From the NCBI GenBank assembly GCA_942491735.1, contig CALOCN010000014.1, positions 1,116,001 through 1,180,000 on the forward strand: DNA of 64,000 nucleotides. The letters run 5' to 3'. Each line of letters begins with the position of its first letter. The first letter of the stretch is position 1. Below, piece by piece: positions 1-7,932 of the stretch. The DNA comes from CALOCN01 sp942491735 (GTDB taxonomy: Bacteria; Eisenbacteria; RBG-16-71-46; JABDJR01). Both the position numbers and the translations under genes were made by a program. The notes beneath the pieces were generated by a model. That model made no database searches. It saw only the letters and a program-made list of their open reading frames with translations, and was not told the origin of the DNA.

Positions 1-1
1 G

Positions 2-2035
2 ATGCCACTGCAACGCCTCGTCACGCGAGCCGCCCTGGGCAGCCTCCTGCTGGGTCTGGCCGGTCCCGCGTACGCCGGTGGCCCGCTCAACCTCTTTGAT
101 CCCGCCACGGAAACGCCGTTCGCCTACCCTCCGGGTACGGTTTCGGTGCGGACCGACCTCGGATCGCTGGGACCGCTGACCCAAGCCGAGACCGATTCCC
201 TGGTCCGATTCGCCTTTGCCCAGTGGACCGGGGTCCCCACGTCCTACTTCGCCGGTGAGGTCACCGGAGAGATCGAACTGGGCGGCATTCCCACCGACAT
301 CACGCTGGCCAACGTGGACTCGCTGATCGGCCCCTACAACGGGGGAGGGATTCATGTTATCTACGATCACGATGGATCCATCCTCCAGGGTTTCTTCGGG
401 GCCCCGCCGGGAGTGGCCGGGGTGGCCACTCCCGAGTACTCGGGAACCGGGGTACGGGATCTGCTGGAGAGTTGGGCCGTGTTCAACGGGAATCTGGTGG
501 ACCCCGCCGACCTTGCCCCCATCCCCGGGTCCGCGTTTGCCGGTGTGATCACCCACGAGTTGGGCCACGCCATCAACCTCGCCCACGCCCAGACCAACGG
601 GGCGATCGTGTTCTTCGGCGATGCCCTGGGGCCCTCGGGTTGTGCCGGCCTCGGTGGGCTCCCTACCGTGAACGACGTCGAGACCATGTACCCCTTCATC
701 GACCCTTCGCCGCTGGGTACGGGGATCGCCCAGTCGACGGTGGATCTGCGGGAAGACATCGTGTCGATTTCCGATCTGTACCCCACCGCGGGATGGCCGG
801 GAACCCATGGGACCCTGACCGGTGTCATCCGGATGCCGGACGCAACCGAGGTGACCGGGGTGAACATCATCGCCCGGAACGTCGCGGATCCGGTGGGGGA
901 TGCGGTCTCCACCCTGTCCGGAGACCTCACCCAGGGTGTGCTCGGGCCGGACGGCGCCTACACCCTCAACGGGTTGACTCCCGGTGCTTCCTACGTGGTG
1001 TATGTGGACCGCATCGACAACGGCGGTTTCAGCACCCCCGTCGCCTCCGTGGACTACTTCGAGGAGTACTGGAACGGGGCCGGCGAGAGCGGCGACCTGT
1101 CCACCGACTCGGCCTGTGTGTCGGTACCGGTGGTCCCGGTGGCGGGGGTGCCGGTGGTCGCGGACTTCGTGCTCAATGTGGACCCCAACGCGCTTTCCCT
1201 TGGTGACGATGCGGCCATGCGGATCCCCCTTCCCTTCGTTTTTCCGTTCTGCGGGGGTCTCTACGACTCGGTGTGGGTGAGCTCGAACGGTTGTCTCACC
1301 TTTGGTGCGGGGGACGCGGCCTTCCTCATCTCCACCGCGGATCTCATGGCGGGGCCTCCCCGTATTGCCGCGCTGTGGAGCGATCTGACTCCGGATCTCG
1401 GGGGCTCGATCACCGCCGGCGCAGTGGGTTCCGACTTCGTGGTCGCCTACACCGGTGTTCCCGAGTTCCTGTTCGGCGGCGCCAACACCTTCTCCATCAC
1501 CCTGCGTCCGGACGGGACCCATCGCGTCGACTACGGGTCACTCACCTCCCAGGGCGCCCTGTTCGGGGCCCTCGCGGGTCGCAGCCCCGGCGGCGGCGCG
1601 GTGGACCCGGGGAGTACCGACCTCGGCGCCGCGGTCCAGCCGCTGGGGATGGTTCAGGAAACGGTGTACGAGCACTTCCTGTTCGGGCCGGATCTGGGCA
1701 ACAGTCAGCTGGAGTTCGCGGCCTGCGGTGATGTCACGGCGGTACGCCCCGGCCCCGCGGGGTTCCACAACCTGGCCAGCTCTCCCAATCCCTTCCGCGC
1801 CCGCACCGGGGTGACCTTCACCCTCGCCCAACGCGAACGGGCCACGGTGAGCGTGTTCGACGTGAGGGGAAGGCGCATCGAGGTCCTGGTCGACACCTGG
1901 CTGGACGCGGGGGACCACGCGGTGCAGTGGAGCGGATCCTCGGTCGATGGAGGCGGAGCCGCCCCGGGGCTCTACCTGCTCGTTCTCGAGACGCCATCGC
2001 AGCGGGAAACCCACAAGGTGATGCGGCTTCCCTGA
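2..2035 (+). CDS. Secreted metzincin-like metalloprotease with FlgD-like C-terminal sorting domain
   Basis: The 677-residue protein starts with a Sec signal peptide (hydrophobic stretch about 8-24, AYA cleavage site). A zinc motif HELGHAINLAH lies at residues 185-195. It matches the metzincin HExxHxxGxxH pattern except that Asn replaces the usual Gly. The middle part resembles beta-sandwich repeats. The last ~90 residues (SPNPF, then FDVRGRR, then a G-L-Y-L-L strand) look like the FlgD-type Ig domain used as an outer-membrane secretion/sorting signal in FCB-group bacteria. The ATG lies at the window edge, so a longer N-terminus cannot be excluded, but the signal peptide makes this start natural. 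It is probably an exported endopeptidase of unknown substrate. It converges with the next gene two bases away. Confidence 0.8.
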   Translation: MPLQRLVTRAALGSLLLGLAGPAYAGGPLNLFDPATETPFAYPPGTVSVRTDLGSLGPLTQAETDSLVRFAFAQWTGVPTSYFAGEVTGEIELGGIPTDITLANVDSLIGPYNGGGIHVIYDHDGSILQGFFGAPPGVAGVATPEYSGTGVRDLLESWAVFNGNLVDPADLAPIPGSAFAGVITHELGHAINLAHAQTNGAIVFFGDALGPSGCAGLGGLPTVNDVETMYPFIDPSPLGTGIAQSTVDLREDIVSISDLYPTAGWPGTHGTLTGVIRMPDATEVTGVNIIARNVADPVGDAVSTLSGDLTQGVLGPDGAYTLNGLTPGASYVVYVDRIDNGGFSTPVASVDYFEEYWNGAGESGDLSTDSACVSVPVVPVAGVPVVADFVLNVDPNALSLGDDAAMRIPLPFVFPFCGGLYDSVWVSSNGCLTFGAGDAAFLISTADLMAGPPRIAALWSDLTPDLGGSITAGAVGSDFVVAYTGVPEFLFGGANTFSITLRPDGTHRVDYGSLTSQGALFGALAGRSPGGGAVDPGSTDLGAAVQPLGMVQETVYEHFLFGPDLGNSQLEFAACGDVTAVRPGPAGFHNLASSPNPFRARTGVTFTLAQRERATVSVFDVRGRRIEVLVDTWLDAGDHAVQWSGSSVDGGGAAPGLYLLVLETPSQRETHKVMRLP

Positions 2036-2037
2036 AC

Positions 2038-2595
2038 TCAGGGACCGGAAGCCAACTCCTTTGTCGGCGCCGCGGTCGCGATGGTGGCTCCCCAGGTGAC
2101 GGCCTCGGTATCGACCCCGATCAGCCGCACCATCAGCGCGTCGTTCTGGACCACGCTTGCCGCGCCGACCCGAACCACGTCGATGACCCGATCGACGAGT
2201 TCCGGGTCACCCATGACCAGGTGGCGCTCGTCCAGGCGAATGACCCGCGAGCAGCCACGCTGGGCCATCAACGACTCCAGGGACACGGACGTGCCGTCCC
2301 GGAACCGAAGCACGGTGACCTCGGCGCCGGTGGGGGTGCTGCCGGAAACCGCCAACTCGACCGAAGACCAGATCCCGGGACCGGCAGCCCTGGCAACCGC
2401 GGAGAGGCCCGGTTGCGAGGACAGGATCTGCTGGATCAGCGCAGGGTCCTGGTTGGCGCGGGACACGTCAACGACCCGGAACCCCTGGAGGTCCCGGGGG
2501 AGGAAGGTCAACAGCGGGTCGGCCTCGGCGCTGGCCGGCGACGGCGCGCCGAGCAGCGCAACCAGTGGAAGAACAGCGAACAGGACGGGACGCAT
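2038..2595 (-). CDS. Secreted protein of unknown function
   Basis: I do not recognise the family. The 185-residue product has a clear signal peptide (residues 1-24, ending SPASA). The remainder is small and soluble-looking, with no metal or catalytic motif, and contains a conserved-looking RFRDGTSVSLESL stretch. A good Shine-Dalgarno (AAAGGAG) sits seven bases before the ATG. A palindrome CCGAT-T-ATCGG lies about 90 bases upstream at 2680-2690 and includes a GATAAT box on this strand, but no convincing -35 box accompanies it. Probably periplasmic. Confidence 0.6.
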   Translation of the reverse strand: MRPVLFAVLPLVALLGAPSPASAEADPLLTFLPRDLQGFRVVDVSRANQDPALIQQILSSQPGLSAVARAAGPGIWSSVELAVSGSTPTGAEVTVLRFRDGTSVSLESLMAQRGCSRVIRLDERHLVMGDPELVDRVIDVVRVGAASVVQNDALMVRLIGVDTEAVTWGATIATAAPTKELASGP

Positions 2596-2741
2596 ACGCG
2601 AGCTCCTTTGTGTTGGCTCCAGTGTCCAGCCCCTCGGAAGGCAACCATCGACTCGCGACGGGCGTTCCGGATCCCGTTCCGATTATCGGTTGCGGTCGGC
2701 GGGTGGTTGAGCGGAAGGAGCGCGGGAGCCCGGCGGCCGGG

Positions 2742-3359
2742 TCAATTCGCGTGCTGGTCCGCGACGTCGATCCGGTTGGCGGTCTCGGCCCAATGCCCGG
2801 CCCAGATGGCCAGGATGACCGAGCCCCCGAAGCAGTAGATCCCCAGACGCGGAACCATGGCCACGCTGCCCCCCATGGCCTCGACCCGGAGCAGGACCAC
2901 CAGCACCGCGACGACGAACACGTCCAGCATGGACCAGCGGCCGGTTGCCCGCATCCAGCGGTAGAGGGGCTTGGACTCGTCCGTCCATCCGGCGAGGACT
3001 CCCATGAACAGGCTGAACAGCTTGATCACGGGGAAGATGAAGGTGAACAGGACGAGAATGCCGGCGAGGAGGAACTCGCCGTCCTCGAACAGGTTCTGGA
3101 TCGCACTGGGAAGGGTGTAGGTCTCCGTGCGATCAATGAGGGGGAGGAACCGGGTGCTGAACGTGGTCATGGGGAGGACCAGTCCCAGGGTGTAGGCCAC
3201 GGTAGCCACCAGGGTCAGGAGACCGGCGCCGATGCGGTATGTGCGGCTTCCCCAACCCACGATTCGTTGTTCCTTCGACGTTGCGTTGCGCGATACCCGG
3301 CCACGAGCGTTCCGTACTGTGCCGGAGACCCCCGCAAAAGTCAAAAGTGGCTTCCCCAC
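2742..3359 (-). CDS. PqiA-like integral membrane protein (single PqiA domain)
   Basis: About four membrane segments are visible between residues 40 and 195. The RWSMLDVF stretch followed by a hydrophobic helix is characteristic of the paraquat-inducible protein A family. The protein has 205 residues and one PqiA domain, whereas E. coli PqiA carries two. In the known systems PqiA works with MCE proteins (PqiB) in lipid trafficking between membranes; no MCE gene is visible here. The start taken is a GTG with no clear Shine-Dalgarno. The first ~35 residues are basic and poorly typical, so translation may start further in. Confidence 0.7.
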   Translation of the reverse strand: MGKPLLTFAGVSGTVRNARGRVSRNATSKEQRIVGWGSRTYRIGAGLLTLVATVAYTLGLVLPMTTFSTRFLPLIDRTETYTLPSAIQNLFEDGEFLLAGILVLFTFIFPVIKLFSLFMGVLAGWTDESKPLYRWMRATGRWSMLDVFVVAVLVVLLRVEAMGGSVAMVPRLGIYCFGGSVILAIWAGHWAETANRIDVADQHAN

Positions 3360-3390
3360 CGTCTACGACGGACCCGGGGGCCGGGTTGCC

Positions 3391-4875
3391 TCATTCCCGG
3401 CGATAGATGGTCCAGGTACGGACCCGGGACAGCCAGTCATTGACATTGATATCGAAGCGGTTGTGGATCGTGATCAACCAGCCGGGGAGGCTTCCGGCCT
3501 CGCGGGTCCAGGTTCCACCCAGCGCCGTGAGTGCCTCCGGAATCTCGAACCCTCCGGAGACGAACACGGTCAAGGTGTCCGAGGTTCCTGCCGCGTCGGA
3601 GAGCGCCTGCGGGGAGGCGTGGGTGATCACGCTCACCCGCGGGGACCGATAGACGGTCATGTCCAGGCCGTGCGCGCGGTAGGGGGAATCCTCCAGGGCG
3701 TACAGGGTGAACGGGGCGCGCTCTCCTTCGTTGTAGAGGTAGCGATAGATGATCATGCGTTCGTTGGCCGGCTTGAGGGTGAAGAAGACGAGGACGAGCA
3801 GGTTCAGACCCCAGAAAGCACGGCTCCAGCGGACCGTGACGGCGGGCGGGAAACGGGGGAGTCTCGAACCGCCCCATCCATCGAACCCCATGGCAAGCAG
3901 GAGCGGCAGGACATAAATGAGGGGGAAGAGGAAGCGAAGTTCCTTGTGTCCCACCGCGGTATGGGCGACCAGGAAGGGGACGACCATCCAGACCACGGGA
4001 TGACCCCGTCCGCGCACGAGGGCGACGGCGAGCGCGACCAGCAGGGCCAGGGAAAAGGGGGGGACGAGAAAGATGAGCAGTTGGACGGCGTACTCGAACC
4101 ACGGGTCGATCCCGAAGGAGTTCACCCGATTGTCCAGGATCTGGGTGGTGAAGTACGTCACCGGGGTGAGAACCCAGTCCCCATAGAACCAGCGATCGAT
4201 ACCCAGGTTGATCGCCAAGCCGAGGGTCACCCCGGCCAGGAGGGGGGGATAGATGCGAGGCGAGGGGCGTTGCCACAGGAGCCATGCGCCGAGTCCGGCG
4301 ATGGCGAATCCGACCTGGAAGCGGAAGTAGAAGGCAAGCACCAGCAGGACTCCGGCCAGGGCCCACAGTGCGTCCGATCGCCGCGGCCGATCCGGGTCGA
4401 GGAGGCGCAGGACCAGAAACGCGCCCGAGAACAGGGCCAACCCGGCGGCGTTCTCCGAGGTGAATCGGCCGTGGAGGAAGGGCAGGTAGGCAAAGACCAG
4501 GGAGAACGTGATGAAGAAGCGGCGGCAGGCGGCGCTGCGGATCGATGGAAGCCCGTGGCGGAGGATGACCAGGGTCAGGCTGAGACCCAGGAGTCCCATG
4601 CCCAGACGCAGGGCGAACACGACCAGGAAGGGGTCGGACACTCCCAGGGCTCCGAACAGGCGGAAAGCGGCCCAGGCGAGAGCGGGTTGCAGTGCGGGGC
4701 GGGCCTGCTCGGCGAACTCCCAGGCCAGGGACTGGGCCGGCACCGTTCCCAGCTTGTACGCGGCGAACTCGAGAATCTGGAAGTGCTCGTCCGGCTGGAA
4801 CGGACCCGCGTTGAACCACGCGGCGAGGACGTGTGCGAGCAGGGAGGCAACGAGGAGGCCGCGGACCGGAGTCAT
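3391..4875 (-). CDS. GT-C glycosyltransferase, Alg9/PIG-B-like (GT22 type)
   Basis: A 494-residue multi-spanning membrane protein with about ten hydrophobic helices. The N-terminal loop carries PDEHFQ (Asp29-Glu30), the acidic motif typical of the first lumenal/periplasmic loop of polyprenyl-phosphate-sugar-dependent GT-C mannosyltransferases, followed by a WEF/RPALQP stretch seen in the Alg9/GPI-mannosyltransferase family. It probably adds a sugar to a lipid-linked or surface glycan on the outer face of the inner membrane. Acceptor and sugar are unknown. The ATG lacks a Shine-Dalgarno, but a TAGAAT box lies nine bases upstream, suggesting a leaderless mRNA. Confidence 0.75.
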   Translation of the reverse strand: MTPVRGLLVASLLAHVLAAWFNAGPFQPDEHFQILEFAAYKLGTVPAQSLAWEFAEQARPALQPALAWAAFRLFGALGVSDPFLVVFALRLGMGLLGLSLTLVILRHGLPSIRSAACRRFFITFSLVFAYLPFLHGRFTSENAAGLALFSGAFLVLRLLDPDRPRRSDALWALAGVLLVLAFYFRFQVGFAIAGLGAWLLWQRPSPRIYPPLLAGVTLGLAINLGIDRWFYGDWVLTPVTYFTTQILDNRVNSFGIDPWFEYAVQLLIFLVPPFSLALLVALAVALVRGRGHPVVWMVVPFLVAHTAVGHKELRFLFPLIYVLPLLLAMGFDGWGGSRLPRFPPAVTVRWSRAFWGLNLLVLVFFTLKPANERMIIYRYLYNEGERAPFTLYALEDSPYRAHGLDMTVYRSPRVSVITHASPQALSDAAGTSDTLTVFVSGGFEIPEALTALGGTWTREAGSLPGWLITIHNRFDINVNDWLSRVRTWTIYRRE

Positions 4876-4884
4876 AGGCGGCGG

Positions 4885-4890
4885 ATTCTA
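4885..4890 (-). promoter_or_regulatory. -10 box (TAGAAT) for a leaderless GT-C gene
   Basis: TAGAAT on the minus strand differs from TATAAT at one position and ends nine bases before the ATG at 4875. There is no ribosome-binding site between them. No good -35 box is visible at 16-18 bases. Confidence 0.45.
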
Positions 4891-4919
4891 GCAGGTGTCC
4901 GGATCCCCGGAATGCGGCG

Positions 4920-5414
4920 CTAGTCCTCTTCCTCGATGATGTAGGTGGGGCGCCCGTTGGCGGTGACGCGGAACCTCCCCGTGCCCACGTTGCCGTCGTC
5001 CAGGAGGGAGTCGAGCAGTCGGACCTCCTCGGGCTTCAGTCCCCCTGCGGAAAAGATGGAGATCGCCGCGTAGTCGTAGCCGTCCGGGCCTTCCCAGTTG
5101 TAGTTGCCGCCGATGGGGGTTTCGTTGGCCCAGATGCTGGGATTGATGAACGAGTCCATTCCCGGCGGCAGTTCGAGGTGGCTGTCGGGGGGGTACTGGC
5201 CGTAGGCGGCGAGGTAGGCCACGAACGCGGTGGAGAGATTGCGCATCTCGGCCGCGGTCCGTCCCACGCGTGCGTTCCGCTGGAAGCGCAGGTAGTTGGG
5301 TAGTGCGATGGAGGCCAGGACCCCGACGATGATCACCACGATCATCAGCTCGATCAGGGTGAACCCGCTCTGGTCGCCGAGGCGGGCGCGCTTCGGGTTC
5401 TGCATCGGTGGCAT
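4920..5414 (-). CDS. Type IV pilin-like protein (prepilin)
   Basis: The 164-residue product has a short basic leader (about 17 residues) ending in Gly, then FTLIELMIVV, the classic type III signal with Phe+1 and Glu+5 for prepilin peptidase. A hydrophobic helix follows and then a small globular domain rich in Gly and Asn, with WANETPIGGNYNW. The open frame continues further upstream, but the extra residues would bury the leader, so I place the start at 5414 (ATG with GGAG just before it); 5405 is an alternative. No prepilin peptidase, PilB, PilC or secretin is nearby, so this orphan relies on machinery elsewhere. It could be a type II secretion pseudopilin. Confidence 0.75.
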   Translation of the reverse strand: MPPMQNPKRARLGDQSGFTLIELMIVVIIVGVLASIALPNYLRFQRNARVGRTAAEMRNLSTAFVAYLAAYGQYPPDSHLELPPGMDSFINPSIWANETPIGGNYNWEGPDGYDYAAISIFSAGGLKPEEVRLLDSLLDDGNVGTGRFRVTANGRPTYIIEEED

Positions 5415-5562
5415 TGCTCCATGGCAGGGGAAACCACCCTCCCGGGGTCGCAAGTCGCATGCCAGGAGCAAGACGGCCTGGAGAGGGGTTTGGCCGTTTG
5501 TTCTCCCCGCGTTCCCGTGCGGATTGCCCGCCGGTCGTGCGTGCTGCATGGCCGCCGGTTGG

Positions 5563-5568
5563 TATGCT
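5563..5568 (+). promoter_or_regulatory. -10 box (TATGCT) for a leaderless pseudouridine synthase gene
   Basis: TATGCT ends six bases before the ATG at 5575, and no Shine-Dalgarno is present. This is the same arrangement as at several other starts in the window. Confidence 0.4.
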
Positions 5569-5574
5569 CCCATC

Positions 5575-6528
5575 ATGCGCACCTCTCCGGGCCCCCGACC
5601 CGCTCCCAACAGCGGCTTCACCTACTCGGGATACGTCCCTCCGGGAAAGGGGGGGCGAACCGTCACCGACTACCTGGCCGAGTCCTTCCGCCACAGTTCG
5701 CCGGATCAGTGGAGGGAGCGGGTGCTTCGGGGCGAGGTGCGCGTCGCCGGGGAACGGGCCTCGCCGACCCAGTGCGTGGAGACGGGGGATGAGGTCACCT
5801 GGTCCCGTGAGCCCTGGATCGAGCCGGTCGTGCCCCGGGGTACCGCCTGGTTGTATCGGGATGCGGATGTCCTGGCCGTGGCCAAGCCGCCGGGGCTGCC
5901 CAGCCAGCCCGGTGGCGGGTACCTGGAGAACACCCTGTTGGCCCTGGTGCGGGAACGGGATCCCGGGGCGGTTCCACTGCACCGTCTGGGAAGGTGGACC
6001 TCCGGTGTGGTCCTGTTCGCCCTGTCATCCCGCGCGCGGACGCGTCTTTCCCGGGCTTTCCGTGCGGGAACGGTCTACAAGCGGTATCGCACCCTGGTCT
6101 CCGGGGATCCCCAGCGCACCACCTGGAGCATCGACACACCCATTGGACCGGTGCCGCATGCCGTCCTGGGCACCGTCCACGCGGCAAGCCCGCAGGGCCG
6201 CCCGTCCCGCAGCGTGGTGTCGGTCCTGGAACGGTTCGGCGATCGCGCCCTGGTGGATGTGGTGATCGCGACCGGGCGACCCCATCAGATCCGGATCCAT
6301 CTCGCGGCGGCGGGACACCCGCTGGTCGGAGACCCACTGTATGCGCCCGGGGGTCTACCCGCTGACGCCGGTGACGCGCTACCGGGTGATCCCGGTTACC
6401 TGCTGCACGCGACCGAGGTGAGGGTGGCTCACCCCTCCGGCGAGGCCCAGGTGCATGTTGTGCTGCCGCCTCCGCTCGCGCTGCGTCTCAGTTCCCGGAG
6501 CACTTGCCGTCCTCGATGCACTTGCTGA
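5575..6528 (+). CDS. RluA-family pseudouridine synthase with Gly replacing the catalytic Asp
   Basis: The 317-residue protein has an S4-like N-terminal region (about 30-75) and a RluA/RsuA pseudouridine synthase core. The signature normally reads HRLDxxTSG, with Asp as the nucleophile in U-to-pseudouridine isomerisation. Here it is HRLGRWTSG, with Gly139 at the Asp position. Downstream family motifs (YKRYRTLV, TGRPHQIRIHLAAAGHPLVGDPLY) are intact, so this is not decay. The frame is open further upstream, but I start at 5575 because the S4-like region begins just after it and a -10 box abuts it. The tail overlaps the convergent gene by about 40 bases. It may be an RNA-binding protein without isomerase activity, or a variant subfamily using another residue. 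Confidence 0.8.
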   Translation: MRTSPGPRPAPNSGFTYSGYVPPGKGGRTVTDYLAESFRHSSPDQWRERVLRGEVRVAGERASPTQCVETGDEVTWSREPWIEPVVPRGTAWLYRDADVLAVAKPPGLPSQPGGGYLENTLLALVRERDPGAVPLHRLGRWTSGVVLFALSSRARTRLSRAFRAGTVYKRYRTLVSGDPQRTTWSIDTPIGPVPHAVLGTVHAASPQGRPSRSVVSVLERFGDRALVDVVIATGRPHQIRIHLAAAGHPLVGDPLYAPGGLPADAGDALPGDPGYLLHATEVRVAHPSGEAQVHVVLPPPLALRLSSRSTCRPRCTC

Positions 6529-7276
6529 GGGTGTAGCCCACTTCGTCCGTGGTCTGTTTGGACTGGGCTCGGATCCCGGGGATCCAGTCATTGAGTGCCG
6601 TTTGGAAGTCCGTCTTGGCCTGCTGGAACTCCGTCGGGGTCATCCCCACCTCGGCAAAGAAGGTGGGAACGGCGCCGGCGAGGAGCGAGTCCACATAGTC
6701 CACCCGATGGCAGTTCTCGTGGAATCCGAGGGTCACGTTGCCCTCCTTCTTGTCGTCCGCGGTGGTGCCGCGTCCATACACCGACCGCGCGTTGGCACTG
6801 GTCTTGGGTCCGTACACGGTCTGGATCGGGATCGTTCCGTTCAGGGTGAACTTGCCCAACAGCTTGGTAATCCGGGTTTCCCCGTCCACCTGGCCGGTTT
6901 CCGCTCCCGGGTAGGTGAAGGCGAGGGTCTTGCTCGTGATCTTGGTCCGGGCGGTCGAACCCAGCGAGGCGTCGGTCCCGTCCTCGAGCACCTCGACCTT
7001 GATGTCCACGGTCACCCTGTCGGTGGACTCCTTGGCCACCTGGGTGACTCCGGTTTTCGGCGGGGGAGGCGCCTTGGCATTGTCGGGAAGGTCGACATCC
7101 GCGAACGGCTCCGCCCGAGCCGCGGGGGCCAGCGGGTGCGGACGGGGATCGTCGGGGAACTCGAGGTCGCTCAGGGTCCCGGGGTCCTGGAAGTGTCCGG
7201 GACCCCCGCCCCCCACCGGCGAATCGGGGTGGGGGCCGCGACGCACGATCACTTCGGGAGGAGCGCCCTTTCCCAT
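6488..7276 (-). CDS. Unrecognised protein with proline-rich N-terminus and HExxH motif
   Basis: A 262-residue protein of no family I recognise. The first ~80 residues are Pro/Gly-rich and probably disordered. Next comes a segment rich in beta-strand residues (about 85-150). Near nucleotides 6708-6725 lies HENCH, which fits the HExxH zinc-peptidase signature, inside GFHENCHRVDYVDSLL. The C-terminal third is helical and ends in a CxxxxxC pair (CIEDGKC). No signal peptide is visible, and the ATG has no Shine-Dalgarno. It is the last gene of the NHL/peroxidase operon. Metallopeptidase activity is an inference from the motif alone. Confidence 0.55.
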   Translation of the reverse strand: MGKGAPPEVIVRRGPHPDSPVGGGGPGHFQDPGTLSDLEFPDDPRPHPLAPAARAEPFADVDLPDNAKAPPPPKTGVTQVAKESTDRVTVDIKVEVLEDGTDASLGSTARTKITSKTLAFTYPGAETGQVDGETRITKLLGKFTLNGTIPIQTVYGPKTSANARSVYGRGTTADDKKEGNVTLGFHENCHRVDYVDSLLAGAVPTFFAEVGMTPTEFQQAKTDFQTALNDWIPGIRAQSKQTTDEVGYTLSKCIEDGKCSGN

Positions 7277-7337
7277 CAGACGACCGGGAAACGGGTTTGG
7301 CGGTGGATACGCATCCGGGATCCGTCCTCCGGGGTGG

Positions 7338-7901
7338 TCAGCGCAGAACGATCCTGAGTCCGGATGCCTTTACCTGGCCCCAGGTCATGGCCCGCACCGG
7401 AACGTTCGCGTTGACCGATCCGCTGTCACCGGCATAGTTGGTCGGCGAGTTGATCGTGGTGGATCCGTCGGCGTTCATTGCCGTGACCCCGTCGGTGGGC
7501 AGGGCGCCGTAGGTCCAGGTCGCGTTGGTGTACATCCAGTACTCGAGGGTCTCGCCGGCCACCGGCAGGAACCCGTCGGGGAGAATGAAGTCCGGGGTGG
7601 GGGCTCCCGGGAGGTCGGCGAATCCCTGGGTAGCCAACAACAGATGCCGGTTTGCCGTATCGCCGGTCAGGTTGCCGCGGAACGAGTAGCGGCGGTCCAC
7701 CGCGACGGCCTGCAGCCACTTGCCGCTCAGTTCGTGCTCGGACGAGAAACCGCAGCACTCCTTCATCTCGATGAACTGCACCGAGCCGTCGGTGTTGCTG
7801 AACACTTCGTTGAAGCGCCACTGATGGGATGCCGACTCGCCCGCCGCGGGGAGGAAGGCGATGGCCAGGACGATACCCGTGAACAGGGTCTTGTGGATCA
7901 T
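7338..7901 (-). CDS. Secreted protein of unknown function
   Basis: The 187-residue product has a Sec signal peptide (about residues 1-24, ending GESA) and a mature domain rich in aromatic residues and strands, with a Cys-Cys pair (ECCGF). The start is fixed by a strong Shine-Dalgarno (GGAGGAAA) before the ATG at 7901; the frame is open further upstream, but that would lose the signal peptide. It resembles small exported proteins described as lamin-tail or cell-surface domains, with an SVQFIEMKE strand, but I cannot assign it firmly. It lies 31 bases downstream of the peroxidase gene, in the same operon. Confidence 0.6.
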   Translation of the reverse strand: MIHKTLFTGIVLAIAFLPAAGESASHQWRFNEVFSNTDGSVQFIEMKECCGFSSEHELSGKWLQAVAVDRRYSFRGNLTGDTANRHLLLATQGFADLPGAPTPDFILPDGFLPVAGETLEYWMYTNATWTYGALPTDGVTAMNADGSTTINSPTNYAGDSGSVNANVPVRAMTWGQVKASGLRIVLR

Positions 7902-7932
7902 GGTCGTTTCCTCCGACTGGGAACCGAGTCTA

